This document shows positions 9,111 through 18,311 of a DNA stretch of 64,000 nucleotides, in pieces; the stretch's first letter is position 1, and every line of letters starts with the position of its first letter. This stretch comes from Rhodocyclaceae bacterium (lineage in GTDB: Bacteria > Pseudomonadota > Gammaproteobacteria > Burkholderiales > Ga0077523), in the NCBI GenBank assembly GCA_020248405.1, contig JADCHQ010000006.1, positions 269,915-333,914 of the forward strand. Direction: 5' to 3'. The notes under the pieces were generated by a model. The model worked only from the letters and a program-made list of their open reading frames with translations, searched no databases and was not told the origin of the DNA. Both the position numbers and the translations under genes were made by a program.

Positions 9111-10229
9111 ATGTCCGATCTGGCCGTTGTCGCCTCGCTCACCAAGACCCCCACCCAGCTTCCCATCAGCTGGTACTTCGATCCGGCCATCCACGCACTG
9201 GAGCAAAAACTGCTCTTCGATGCCGGCGCCGGCTACGTGGGCCATGAGCTGATGGTCCCGGAGGCAGGCGACTACCACACTCTGGAGTGGATGGGCCACG
9301 GCAAGGCGCTGGTGCGCAACGCCGGCGGGGTGGACCTGATCAGCAACGTCTGTCGCCACCGCCAGGCGGTGATGCTGAAGGGGCGCGGCAATGCCGAGCA
9401 CATCGTCTGCCCGCTGCACCGCTGGACCTACGACACCCAGGGCCGGCTGCTGGGTGCGCCGCATTTCCCCGGCAAGCCCTGCCTGGATCTGGCGCGCACG
9501 CCGCTGCAGTCGTGGCATGGCCTGCGCTTTGCCGGCCCGCGCGATGTAACGGCCGACCTGGGCGCCATGCAAACCGGGGTGGCCTACGACTTCTCCGGCT
9601 ATTACTTCCACAGTGCCCGCATGGACGAGTACCCGGTGAACTGGAAAGCTTTCATCGAGGTGTACCTGGAGGACTACCACGTGGCGCCCTTCCACCCCGG
9701 CCTGGGGCAGTTCGTGGACTGCGACGGCCTGAAGTGGGAGTTCGGCGACTGGTGGAGCGTGCAGACCGTGGGTGTGTTCCGCGACCTCGCCCGGCCGGGC
9801 AGCAAGGCCTACGAGCGCTGGCATGAGGCAGTGCGCACCTCCTACGGCGGAGCCATACCGCCCCACGGCGCCATCTGGCTCACCTACTACCCCAACCTGA
9901 TGGTGGAGTGGTACCCGCACGTGCTGGTGATCTCCCACATCCTGCCGCGGGGCCCGCAAGCCTGCACCAACGTGGTGGAGTTCTACTACCCCGAGGAGAT
10001 CGCCCTGTTCGAGCCCGAATTCGTAGAGGCCCAGCAGCGCGCTTACATGGAGACGGCGGAGGAGGACGAGGAAATCTGCGTGCGGATGCAGGAGGGCCGC
10101 AAGGCCCTGTGGCTGCGCGGCGACAACGAGTACGGCCCCTACCAGTCGCCCATGGAAGACGGCATGGTGCACTTCCACGAATACCTGCGGCGCACCCTGG
10201 GGCCGCACCTGCCCCCGGGCCTGGCCTGA
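9111..10229 (+). CDS. Rieske aromatic ring-hydroxylating oxygenase, alpha subunit
   Basis: A 372-residue alpha-subunit-type oxygenase. The Rieske 2Fe-2S cluster ligands are C81 and H83 (CRHRQ) and C100 and H103 (CPLHRW). The mononuclear iron site follows in the catalytic domain as EDYHVAPFH, with H190 and H195. The ATG at 9111 is preferred because it gives a normal N-terminus; the frame extends upstream without conserved sequence. No beta subunit, ferredoxin or reductase is adjacent, so electron supply must come from elsewhere. Substrate is not predictable; quaternary-amine monooxygenases of similar architecture are an alternative to true aromatic substrates. Confidence 0.88.
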   Translation: MSDLAVVASLTKTPTQLPISWYFDPAIHALEQKLLFDAGAGYVGHELMVPEAGDYHTLEWMGHGKALVRNAGGVDLISNVCRHRQAVMLKGRGNAEHIVCPLHRWTYDTQGRLLGAPHFPGKPCLDLARTPLQSWHGLRFAGPRDVTADLGAMQTGVAYDFSGYYFHSARMDEYPVNWKAFIEVYLEDYHVAPFHPGLGQFVDCDGLKWEFGDWWSVQTVGVFRDLARPGSKAYERWHEAVRTSYGGAIPPHGAIWLTYYPNLMVEWYPHVLVISHILPRGPQACTNVVEFYYPEEIALFEPEFVEAQQRAYMETAEEDEEICVRMQEGRKALWLRGDNEYGPYQSPMEDGMVHFHEYLRRTLGPHLPPGLA

Positions 10230-10290
10230 CCCTGGCCATCGGCGCGCCGGACACTGCCCGCCGCGGGCGGCGTTGGTCCTGGCGCGGCCG

Positions 10291-11163
10291 GTGAGCGCAC
10301 AACGGCCAACCGCCGCGCCGCTGGGCGTCCTGTGGATGCTGCTGGCCGGCGCGCTGTTCGCTGCTATGGGGGTGTTCGCCAAATTCGGCGCCCAGTGGTT
10401 CGGGGCGGCGGAACTGGTGTTCTGGCGCTCCGTCATCGGCCTGACGGCCCTCGGGCTGCTGGCGCGCCTGAAGCGGTGGCCGCTAGCCACGCCCCACTGG
10501 CGCCTGCACCTGCTGCGCGGCCTGTCGGGCGTGGTCTCGCTGGGACTGTACTTCTGGTGCATCGCGCGCCTGCCGCTGGCCACCGCTGTGACGCTCAACT
10601 ACACCTCGCCGCTGTTCTTGGCGCTGTTCAGCGCGCTGCTGCTGCACGAGCGCCTGCGCGCCGACCGGATGCGGGCGCTGTGCCTGGCCTTCGGCGGGGT
10701 GGTGCTGCTGCTGGAACCCACGCTGCGCGAAGATCAGTGGCGCGATGCATTGCTGGGGCTCGCCTCGGGCGTGCTGGCGGCCACAGCCTACCTGAACGTC
10801 AAGCGTCTCGGCGCCACGGGCGAACCGGGCTGGCGGGTGGTGTTCTGGTTCACGGTGGTGTCCACCGCCGCCTCGGGCGCCTGGATGGCCTTGGCGGGGT
10901 TCACCATCCCCACGGTCGCCAATCTCTGGACCCTGCTGGGTGTGGGCGCCACGGCCACGGTGGGCCAGTTGGCCATGACCCGCGCCTACCTCACCGGCAA
11001 TACCCTGGTGGTGGGCGCCTTCGCCTACTCCACGGTGGTGTTTTCCACCCTGTTCGGCCTCACGCTGTGGGGCGAGCGGCTGGCGCCCGTGGCCCTGGCG
11101 GGCATGGCATTGATCATCGCCGGCGGCGTGCTGGTGCTGCGGGACGTGGCGCCGCCGCGCTAA
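10291..11163 (+). CDS. EamA/DMT-family transporter
   Basis: A polytopic membrane protein with about ten hydrophobic segments in two repeats, the drug/metabolite transporter layout. The first half contains an AAMGVFAKFGAQWFGAAELVF-like opening and a LNYTSPLFLALFSALLL segment typical of EamA domains; the second half ends in LIIAGGVLVLR. The GTG at 10291 is taken as start; a TTG at 10273 is in the same frame. It follows the Rieske gene by 61 bp on the same strand, so export or import of a related metabolite is possible but unproven. Confidence 0.82.
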   Translation: MSAQRPTAAPLGVLWMLLAGALFAAMGVFAKFGAQWFGAAELVFWRSVIGLTALGLLARLKRWPLATPHWRLHLLRGLSGVVSLGLYFWCIARLPLATAVTLNYTSPLFLALFSALLLHERLRADRMRALCLAFGGVVLLLEPTLREDQWRDALLGLASGVLAATAYLNVKRLGATGEPGWRVVFWFTVVSTAASGAWMALAGFTIPTVANLWTLLGVGATATVGQLAMTRAYLTGNTLVVGAFAYSTVVFSTLFGLTLWGERLAPVALAGMALIIAGGVLVLRDVAPPR

Positions 11164-11175
11164 ACTCACCCTGCT

Positions 11176-12384
11176 ATGATCACCATCGAAACCACCGGGC
11201 GGTTCATCACCGTGGGCGTGTTCGGCGAATTCGCCCTCGCCGATTTCCAGCGCTTCGAGCGCGAAGTTCTCGAAACCCTGCGCGTGGCGGGCCGCGTGGA
11301 CCTGCTGCTCGACCTGCGCGACATGCAGGGCTACACGCTCGACGTGGCCTGGGAAGACCTGCGCTTCGTGCGTGCCCACGCCCACGACTTCCGCCGCGTA
11401 GCGGTGGTGTCGAGTCAGCGCTGGCACGGCTGGCTCGCCTGGGTCAACCGCCTGCTGGTGGACGCCCAGGTGCAGTTGTTCGAGCGGGAGGATGGGGCGC
11501 GCCATTGGCTGGCCGCCGAGACCGAGCCGGCGCCGCGTTTCACCAACTGGTCCACCCTGGTGTCCATCGCCGATCTGGCGGCCCATCTGCACGATCCCGG
11601 CGTGGTGGTGTTCGACTGCCGCCACGACCTCATGAAACCTGGCTACGGCGCTGATGCCTACCGCGCGGCGCACCTGCCAGGGGCGCGCTTCGCCTCGGTG
11701 GACCGCGACCTGGCGGGGCCGGTCACCGGCCGCAACGGCCGTCACCCGCTGCCCGACCCACGGGTGTTCGTGGATTGGCTGGGCCGCATGGGCGTGTCCA
11801 ACGACACCCAGGTGGTGGCCTACGACCAGGCTGGCGGCCTGTACGCCGCGCGGCTGTGGTGGATGCTCAAGCACTGGTTCGGCCACCACCGGGCGGCGGT
11901 GCTGGACGGCGGCTGGGAGCTTTGGGTACGCACCGGCCATCTGGTTACCGATGCGGTGCCCGCCCCCATCGCTACCTCGTTCCAAGGCACCCCTGGCGAT
12001 GCCAGCGTCACGGTGGACGAGGTGCTGGCACACCTGGGCGACGGCAGCATGCATATCGTGGACGCCCGCGCCGCCGACCGGTTCCGCGGCGAGAACGAGA
12101 CCATCGACCCCGTGGGCGGCCACATTCCGGGCGCGGCCAACCGCTTCTTTCGCGATAACCTCGATGCGCTGGGCTTCTTCCGGCCCCGCCAGGAACTGCA
12201 CACGGCCTTCGAGGCTGTGGCGGCGGGGCGTCCGGCCCACGTGCTGGTGCACCAGTGCGGCTCGGGTATCTCCGCCTGCCACAACCTGCTCGCCATGGAC
12301 ATCGCCGGGCTGTCGGGTTCGCGCCTGTACGCGGGCTCGTGGAGCGAGTGGTGCGCCGACCCGGCGCGGCCCGTCGAGCGCTGA
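11176..12384 (+). CDS. SpoIIAA-like domain fused to tandem rhodanese domains
   Basis: A 402-residue three-part protein. Residues 1-115 resemble the SpoIIAA-like/STAS fold (DUF3478): alternating strands and helices with VDLLLDLRDMQGYTLDVAWEDL. Residues about 125-260 form an inactive-type rhodanese domain, and residues about 275-400 a second rhodanese domain with the active-site loop HQCGSGISACHN, Cys being the sulfur carrier. Tandem rhodaneses transfer sulfur from thiosulfate or 3-mercaptopyruvate. The N-terminal fusion is unusual; I know of no defined role for it. Confidence 0.82.
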   Translation: MITIETTGRFITVGVFGEFALADFQRFEREVLETLRVAGRVDLLLDLRDMQGYTLDVAWEDLRFVRAHAHDFRRVAVVSSQRWHGWLAWVNRLLVDAQVQLFEREDGARHWLAAETEPAPRFTNWSTLVSIADLAAHLHDPGVVVFDCRHDLMKPGYGADAYRAAHLPGARFASVDRDLAGPVTGRNGRHPLPDPRVFVDWLGRMGVSNDTQVVAYDQAGGLYAARLWWMLKHWFGHHRAAVLDGGWELWVRTGHLVTDAVPAPIATSFQGTPGDASVTVDEVLAHLGDGSMHIVDARAADRFRGENETIDPVGGHIPGAANRFFRDNLDALGFFRPRQELHTAFEAVAAGRPAHVLVHQCGSGISACHNLLAMDIAGLSGSRLYAGSWSEWCADPARPVER

Positions 12385-12770
12385 ACTCCGCCCTGCTGGC
12401 CGATCTGGTCCTGCTGCTGCATGCCGCCTTCGTGGCATTCGTGTTGCTGGGCTTCGCCCTGGTGTGGATGGGGCACTGGCGGGGCTGGCGCTGGATCGGC
12501 AACCGCAGCTTCCGCTCGCTGCACCTGGCGGCCATCACCTTCGTGGCGCTGGAGTCCCTGCTGGGCATGGTGTGCCCGCTCACGCAATGGGAGGCGGCGC
12601 TGCGCGGCGCCGCGCCGCAGCGCTCCTTCGTGGCGCGGGCGGTACACGCGTTGCTGTTCCACGACTTCCCCGAATGGGTGTTCACGCTGCTGTACGTGGC
12701 TTTCGCCGCACTCACGGCCGCCACCATCCGCCTCGTGCCCCTGGCTTCGCCGCGGCCGTCGGACGGGTGA
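12351..12770 (+). CDS. DUF2784 membrane protein
   Basis: A small membrane protein with about four hydrophobic helices. The LLADLVLLLHAAFVAFVLLG opening, the LHLAAITFVALESLLGMVCPLTQWE centre and the VARAVHALLFHDFPEWVF segment match DUF2784. No ATG exists at the expected N-terminus. GTG at 12351 has GGAG seven bases upstream; a CTG at 12381 overlapping the rhodanese stop would give the shortest conserved protein. Function is unknown in the family. Confidence 0.75.
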   Translation: MRRPGAARRALNSALLADLVLLLHAAFVAFVLLGFALVWMGHWRGWRWIGNRSFRSLHLAAITFVALESLLGMVCPLTQWEAALRGAAPQRSFVARAVHALLFHDFPEWVFTLLYVAFAALTAATIRLVPLASPRPSDG

Positions 12771-12879
12771 CGGACTGGCCGAAAGCGGCGGCTGCTCGAA
12801 GGCCGGCCGCGTGTTGCCGGGGCGCGGGAATAGAATCTCGTTTGTTCGTCTCCTGCGCCGCCGGCGCCGCATCCTCCCC

Positions 12880-13422
12880 ATGAACTTCTGCAGCCACTGT
12901 GGCCAGCCCGTCAGCCTGAAGATGCCGCACCAGGACAACCGTCCGCGTCATGTGTGTGATGCCTGCGGCACGGTCCATTATCAAAACCCGAAGCTGGTGG
13001 TGGGCTGCATCGCCGAGTGGCAGGACCGCATCCTGCTGTGCCGCCGCGCCATCGAACCGCGATATGGCCTGTGGACCGTGCCCGCGGGCTTCATGGAGAA
13101 CGGCGAAACCACGGCCCAGGGCGCTGCCCGCGAGACGCTCGAGGAAGCCAATGCGCGAGTGGACGACCTCACGCTCTACGCGCTGTTCAACATCCCGCAT
13201 ATCGATCAGGTCTACATCCTGTTCCGGGCACGACTGCTGGACTTGGACTTCCACCCGGGATCGGAAACCCTCGAAACGATTCTTGCGGGCGAGGCAGACA
13301 TCCCCTGGGACCGCCTCGCCTTTCCCACGGTGCGCAACAGCCTGCGGCGCTACTACGCCGACCGGCGCGCCGGTCGCTTCGGGGTACACGTGGGAACCAT
13401 CGAGGCACTGCCGCAACCCTGA
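12880..13422 (+). CDS. NUDIX hydrolase with N-terminal zinc ribbon
   Basis: A 180-residue hydrolase of nucleoside diphosphate-linked compounds. The N-terminus has a four-cysteine zinc ribbon (CSHC near residue 4, CDAC near residue 27). The NUDIX box follows as GFMENGETTAQGAARETLEEA, matching GX5EX7REUXEEXGU except that the last glycine is replaced. The ATG at 12880 starts directly before the ribbon; longer in-frame readings upstream run over DUF2784. Related proteins hydrolyse ADP-ribose or NADH; substrate here is not determined. Confidence 0.87.
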   Translation: MNFCSHCGQPVSLKMPHQDNRPRHVCDACGTVHYQNPKLVVGCIAEWQDRILLCRRAIEPRYGLWTVPAGFMENGETTAQGAARETLEEANARVDDLTLYALFNIPHIDQVYILFRARLLDLDFHPGSETLETILAGEADIPWDRLAFPTVRNSLRRYYADRRAGRFGVHVGTIEALPQP

Positions 13423-13488
13423 CAAACCGCCGCGCGACCGGTCCCGTTTCCCAGCCGACAGCCGGCTTTTGGATTACCTTAAGGCGCC

Positions 13489-15318
13489 ATGGCCATGCAG
13501 CCTTCCTCCGCCCTCGCCACTGCCCGCCATCCCGAGCGGCGCCTCACGCTGCGTGAACTGCTCGATGACCTCGTGGCCGACGGGCTAGTGCCCGCCGTCA
13601 TCGCCGATGAGCTGGCCACCCGCCACGCCGGGCGCCGCTCCGAGGTGCACCCGCTGGTGCTGCTCGCGGACCAGAAATGGCCCGATCCGCGCAACGCGAA
13701 GAAACTGCTCAGTCTTGAATCGCTCACCGAATGGCTGGCCGGCAAGGTGGGGCTGCCCTACCTGCATATCGATCCCTTCAAGATCGATTTCGCCGCTGTC
13801 ACAAAGGTGATGTCCAACGCCTATGCCAAGCGCTTCGCGATCCTTCCGGTCCAGGTGACCGCCAAGGAGTGCGTGGTGGCCACCTGCGAGCCCTGGGTGC
13901 GCGAGTGGGAAAAGGAACTCGCGCGCATCCTCAAGCTGGATATCCGCCGGGTGGTGGCCAGTCCCCTGGACATCGCCACCTACCTCGTGGAGTTCTACAA
14001 CCTGGCGCGCTCGGTCGCGGGCGCGCAGAAGCAGAAGAACGCCGACGTCAGCGAGATCGCCAACTTCGAGCAGCTGGTGCAGCTTGGCCAGCGCGGCAAC
14101 CTCGACGCCAACGACCGCCACATCGTCCACATCGTGGACTGGATCTTCCAGTACGCCTTCGAACAACGCGCCAGCGATATCCACATGGAGCCGCGTCGCG
14201 AAGCCAGCAACGTGCGCTTCCGCATCGATGGCGTGCTGCATCAGGTCTACCAGATCCCCACGCCGGTGATGGCCGCCATGACCAGCCGCATCAAGATTCT
14301 GGGCCGCATGGACGTGGTGGAGAAGCGCCGCCCCCAGGACGGCCGCATCAAGACCATCACACCCGACGGCGCCGAGGTGGAACTGCGCCTGTCCACCATG
14401 CCCACCGCCTTCGGCGAGAAGCTGGTGATGCGCATCTTCAACCCGGATGTGATCGTCAAGGACTTCTCGGCCCTGGGCTTCTCCGAGGACGATTCGGCCA
14501 AATGGCGACGCATGATCGCCCAACCCCACGGCATCATCCTGGTGACCGGGCCCACCGGCTCGGGGAAGACCACGACCCTCTACTCCACCCTCAAGCAGCT
14601 CGCCACGGGTGACGTGAACGTCTGCACGGTGGAAGACCCCATCGAGATGGTGGAACCATCCTTCAACCAGATGCAGGTGCATCAGGCCATCGGGCTGGAC
14701 TTCGCGGCCGGGGTGCGCACGCTCATGCGCCAGGACCCCGACATCATCATGGTGGGCGAGATCCGCGACATGGAAACCGCCGAGATGGCCATCCAGGCGG
14801 CGCTCACCGGCCACCTGGTGTTATCCACGCTGCACACCAACGATGCGCCCTCGGCCATCACGCGGCTGCTCGACATCGGCGTGCCCGCCTACCTGCTGCA
14901 CTCCACCATCCTGGGCGTGATGGCCCAGCGGCTGCTGCGCACCCTGTGCCCCCACTGCCGCGAGCCTGGTGTGGTGGACGATGAAACCTGGAAGATGCTC
15001 ATCAGCCCCTGGAACGCGGAGAAGCCGGCCCAGGCGTACTACCCGCAGGGCTGCCTCGAATGCCGCATGACCGGCTATTCCGGTCGCGTGGGCATCTACG
15101 AGATCATGCTCATGACCGCCGCGATCAAGAGACTCGTCACCCCCGACGCCGATCCCATGGCCATCCGTGACCAGGCCTTCCGTACCGGGATGAAGCCGCT
15201 GCGCGTCGCGGGCGCCCTCAAGGTGGCCCAGGGCATCACGAGTATCGACGAAGTTCTCAAGGCTGCGCCGCCCGCCATGGGTGAGCGACGTTCGCTGAAG
15301 GGACTTCAGGCGCCTTGA
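13489..15318 (+). CDS. GspE/PilB-type secretion or pilus assembly ATPase
   Basis: A 609-residue AAA+-like ATPase that would power a type II secretion or type IV pilus machine. The N-terminal MshEN-type region precedes the Walker A motif GPTGSGKT at residues 354-361, the Asp box (EDPIE), the Walker B region (RQDPDIIMVGEIRD) and the His box (LSTLHTND). A tetracysteine zinc motif (CPHC and CLEC) lies near the C-terminus, as in GspE and PilB. No other secretion genes are adjacent; it is coupled by a TTGA overlap to the c-di-GMP gene that follows. Confidence 0.87.
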   Translation: MAMQPSSALATARHPERRLTLRELLDDLVADGLVPAVIADELATRHAGRRSEVHPLVLLADQKWPDPRNAKKLLSLESLTEWLAGKVGLPYLHIDPFKIDFAAVTKVMSNAYAKRFAILPVQVTAKECVVATCEPWVREWEKELARILKLDIRRVVASPLDIATYLVEFYNLARSVAGAQKQKNADVSEIANFEQLVQLGQRGNLDANDRHIVHIVDWIFQYAFEQRASDIHMEPRREASNVRFRIDGVLHQVYQIPTPVMAAMTSRIKILGRMDVVEKRRPQDGRIKTITPDGAEVELRLSTMPTAFGEKLVMRIFNPDVIVKDFSALGFSEDDSAKWRRMIAQPHGIILVTGPTGSGKTTTLYSTLKQLATGDVNVCTVEDPIEMVEPSFNQMQVHQAIGLDFAAGVRTLMRQDPDIIMVGEIRDMETAEMAIQAALTGHLVLSTLHTNDAPSAITRLLDIGVPAYLLHSTILGVMAQRLLRTLCPHCREPGVVDDETWKMLISPWNAEKPAQAYYPQGCLECRMTGYSGRVGIYEIMLMTAAIKRLVTPDADPMAIRDQAFRTGMKPLRVAGALKVAQGITSIDEVLKAAPPAMGERRSLKGLQAP

Positions 15319-18296
15319 ATCACGGCACGGCGCCGGTGGGCCGCCAGCCGCCAGATCGCATCACCCTGGTGGCGGCGGGCCTGGTGGCGGCGCTGCTCTG
15401 CGCCAGCAGTGGAGAACTCGCCCTGCGCCTCGATGCCGCCAGCCAGGGCCACCCCATCATCTGGCCGCCGGCCGGCCTTTCACTGGCGGCCCTCGTAATG
15501 TTCGGCTGGCGGGTGCTGCCGGGTTGCCTGGCAGGGCTGGCGTTCGCCCACTGGTGGGTGGGCGCCACGACGGGTGCGCTGTTCGCCGCTGCAGCCACCG
15601 AAGCCGGCGGGTTGGCCGCCGCCTATGCCTTGCTGCTGCGCTTCGCCCCCGACTGCCGCCTCAACCGCCTGCGCGACGTGCTGGTGCTGAACGTGGGCGC
15701 CAGTGGCACCTGCGCCCTGGCGTGCTCGGCAAGCTTCTTCCTTGGAGTCCAAGGGCAATCCATGCCGGTACTCGGCGCCCTGAGTTGCAGCTTGGGCGTC
15801 ATGGCCTTCACGCCGCTGGTGCTTGCGTGGCGGGGCGCCCCGCCGCGCGGCGCGACCGCGTGCGAGGCCTTGCTGGCCACCGTACCCGCAGCCCTCGCCG
15901 TGGTCGTGGCGTGGCTGGTATTCTCGGGATGGCTGGGCACGGCGATCGGCAGCCCCTCCGTGGCCTTCGTGGTGATCTCCTGCATGGTGTGGGCGGCCAT
16001 CTCGGCGGGTCCTCGCCTGCTCACGGCGACGTTGCTGGTTTGCTTGGGCTTGTCGCTGTGGGGCTGGATACGCCGCTCGGGGCCGTTCGGCGGGGTGGAA
16101 CCGCTGACCGGGGAACTGCTCACACAACTGTTCGCCATTGCCTGCCTCGTCACGGCCTTACTGATGCACGCCTTGGTGCAGCAGGCGCGCAACGGCGAGC
16201 GCCGTGCCCGCGCGGGGGAGCGGGCCGTGCAAGCGGCGCGGCGGCACCTGGATGCGGTGATCGATGCCATTCCCTCCCCGGTGCTGGTCAAGGACGACCA
16301 GTTGCGCTACGTGGCCATGAATGCCGAGTTCCAGGCCTTTGCCGGCCGCTCGTCCGCGGAGCTGCTGGGTTGCCGCGACACCGATGTGTTCCCGCCGGCG
16401 TTGGCCGGCGACCTGGCGGACAACGACCGCCGCGCACTGGCGGGCGAGCAGGTGGAGAACGAACGGCGGTTTTCGCGCCGCCCCGGCCACGAATGCTGGG
16501 TGCACGTGCGCGTACGCCCCCTCGACAGCCCCGACGGCCGCCGGCTTGTGATCTCCACGTTCAACGACATCACCAGCCTGAAGCTCGCCGAACGCCAACT
16601 GCGCTACAGCGAGCAGCGCTTCCGCGACTTCACCGAGTCGGCTGGCGAGTTCGCCTGGGAATGCGACGCCCAGGGCCACTACACCTTCCTGTCCCCGCGG
16701 GTGAGCCACTTGCTGCAGCGCGGGGCGGAGTCCATCGTGGGCCAGCATGTGAGCAAACTGGTGCCGCCGGGCGAATACGACCGTATCCTGGAGTGGCTGA
16801 GCGCCAACAAGGCGTCCGACGGCTCCTTTCGTGATTTCGAGCACCGCATCGTGCGCGCCGATGGCGAGATGCTGTGGGTGAGCGTGAGCGCCGTGCGTGT
16901 TCGCGACGAGCACGGCCGGTTCGCTGGCTGGCGCGGCACTACGCGCGATATCACCGAGCGCAAGAGCACCGAGGAGCGCATCAGCCTGCTCGCCACCCGC
17001 GACGGCCTCACCGGCCTGCCCAACCGCGTACTCTTCAACGATCGTCTAGAACAGGCTTTCGTCAACGCGCGGCGCAAGGACGAATCGGTGGCGCTCATGT
17101 TCCTGGATCTCGATCGCTTCAAGCACGTCAACGACTCCCTTGGCCACCACGTGGGCGACCTGCTGCTCAAGGAAGCAGCCCAGCGCATGCAGGCCTGCAT
17201 CCGCAAGGGCGACACCCTTTCGCGGCTGGGCGGCGACGAATTCGTGGTCACGCTCGAAGGCCTGCAACACGCCGAGGCTGCCGCACAGGTGGCCCAGAAA
17301 ATCATCGCCGCGCTGGCACGCCCCATGGAACTGGGTGGACATACCATGACGAGTTCCTGCTCCATCGGCATTGCCATCTTCCCAGGCGATGCCGACGATC
17401 CGGCCACCCTGGTGCGCAACGCCGACACCGCCATGTACCACGCCAAGGAAAAAGGCCGGCGCAACTTCCAGTTCTTCTCCCCGGAAATGACCCAGCGCGC
17501 CATGGAGCGCCACGAGCTCGAGAAATCGCTGCGGGTGGCGCTGGAGCGAGGCGAATTCGCGCTGCTGTGGCAGCCTCGTGCAGACATCGCCACCGGGCGT
17601 CTCGCGGCGGTGGAGGCCCTGCTGCGCTGGCACCACCCCGAGAAGGGGCTGCTGCCGCCCGCGCGGTTTCTCGCCGTGGCCGAGGAGACCGGTCTGATCG
17701 TCGGCCTGGGACAATGGGTGCTCACCGAGGCCTGCGGCCAAATCCGGCGCTGGGCCGACAGCGGCTACCCGGTGCCGCCGGTGGCGGTTAACGTGGCGCC
17801 ACGGCAGTTCGCCAACACACGGCAGTTGTTCCGTGCCGTCAACAGCGCGCTGGACAGCTCGGACCTGGACCCGCAGCAGCTAGAACTCGAACTGACCGAA
17901 CAGGCGCTGCTGCAAGACGCCGGCGAGAGCGTGGCCGCGCTGCGCCAGCTCTCCCGGGCAGGCCTGAGCCTCGCGGTGGACGACTTCGGCACGGGCTACT
18001 CATCGCTGTCGCTGCTCAAGCAGTTGCCCCTGCGCACCCTCAAGATCGACCGCTCCTTCGTGCGCAACATGGCCACCGACAAGGACAGCGAAGCGATCGT
18101 GGCAACCATGATCACCATGGCTCACGGCCTGGGGCTGCGCGTGGTCGCCCAGGGCGTGGAGCAGATGGCACAGCTGGCGGCGCTCAAGCGCCTGGGCTGC
18201 GATGACTACCAGGGCTATCTGCTCTCCAAGCCGCTCACGACGCAGGAATTCGCGCTGCGCTACCTCGCGCCGGGCCACCTCAACTTCGGCGGCTGA
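15315..18296 (+). CDS. MASE1-PAS-PAS-GGDEF-EAL cyclic di-GMP signalling protein
   Basis: A 993-residue inner-membrane sensor. Residues about 15-290 are a MASE1-like block of eight or so helices; two PAS domains follow (about 305-430 and 435-560, the second with a PAC-like GWRGTTRDITERK end). The GGDEF motif is intact at residues 639-643 and the EAL motif reads EALLRW at 767-772, with DDFGTGYSSL further on, so both synthase and phosphodiesterase activity are possible. The TTG start overlaps the stop of the GspE gene, suggesting joint expression and a c-di-GMP link to the secretion ATPase. Confidence 0.9.
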   Translation: MNHGTAPVGRQPPDRITLVAAGLVAALLCASSGELALRLDAASQGHPIIWPPAGLSLAALVMFGWRVLPGCLAGLAFAHWWVGATTGALFAAAATEAGGLAAAYALLLRFAPDCRLNRLRDVLVLNVGASGTCALACSASFFLGVQGQSMPVLGALSCSLGVMAFTPLVLAWRGAPPRGATACEALLATVPAALAVVVAWLVFSGWLGTAIGSPSVAFVVISCMVWAAISAGPRLLTATLLVCLGLSLWGWIRRSGPFGGVEPLTGELLTQLFAIACLVTALLMHALVQQARNGERRARAGERAVQAARRHLDAVIDAIPSPVLVKDDQLRYVAMNAEFQAFAGRSSAELLGCRDTDVFPPALAGDLADNDRRALAGEQVENERRFSRRPGHECWVHVRVRPLDSPDGRRLVISTFNDITSLKLAERQLRYSEQRFRDFTESAGEFAWECDAQGHYTFLSPRVSHLLQRGAESIVGQHVSKLVPPGEYDRILEWLSANKASDGSFRDFEHRIVRADGEMLWVSVSAVRVRDEHGRFAGWRGTTRDITERKSTEERISLLATRDGLTGLPNRVLFNDRLEQAFVNARRKDESVALMFLDLDRFKHVNDSLGHHVGDLLLKEAAQRMQACIRKGDTLSRLGGDEFVVTLEGLQHAEAAAQVAQKIIAALARPMELGGHTMTSSCSIGIAIFPGDADDPATLVRNADTAMYHAKEKGRRNFQFFSPEMTQRAMERHELEKSLRVALERGEFALLWQPRADIATGRLAAVEALLRWHHPEKGLLPPARFLAVAEETGLIVGLGQWVLTEACGQIRRWADSGYPVPPVAVNVAPRQFANTRQLFRAVNSALDSSDLDPQQLELELTEQALLQDAGESVAALRQLSRAGLSLAVDDFGTGYSSLSLLKQLPLRTLKIDRSFVRNMATDKDSEAIVATMITMAHGLGLRVVAQGVEQMAQLAALKRLGCDDYQGYLLSKPLTTQEFALRYLAPGHLNFGG

Positions 18297-18311
18297 GTTG
18301 GTGTCGACGCG

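Noticed and set aside
10483..12438. 651-codon minus-strand frame over the transporter and rhodanese genes
   Set aside because: Composition is biased and no motif is present; the plus-strand genes are clear.
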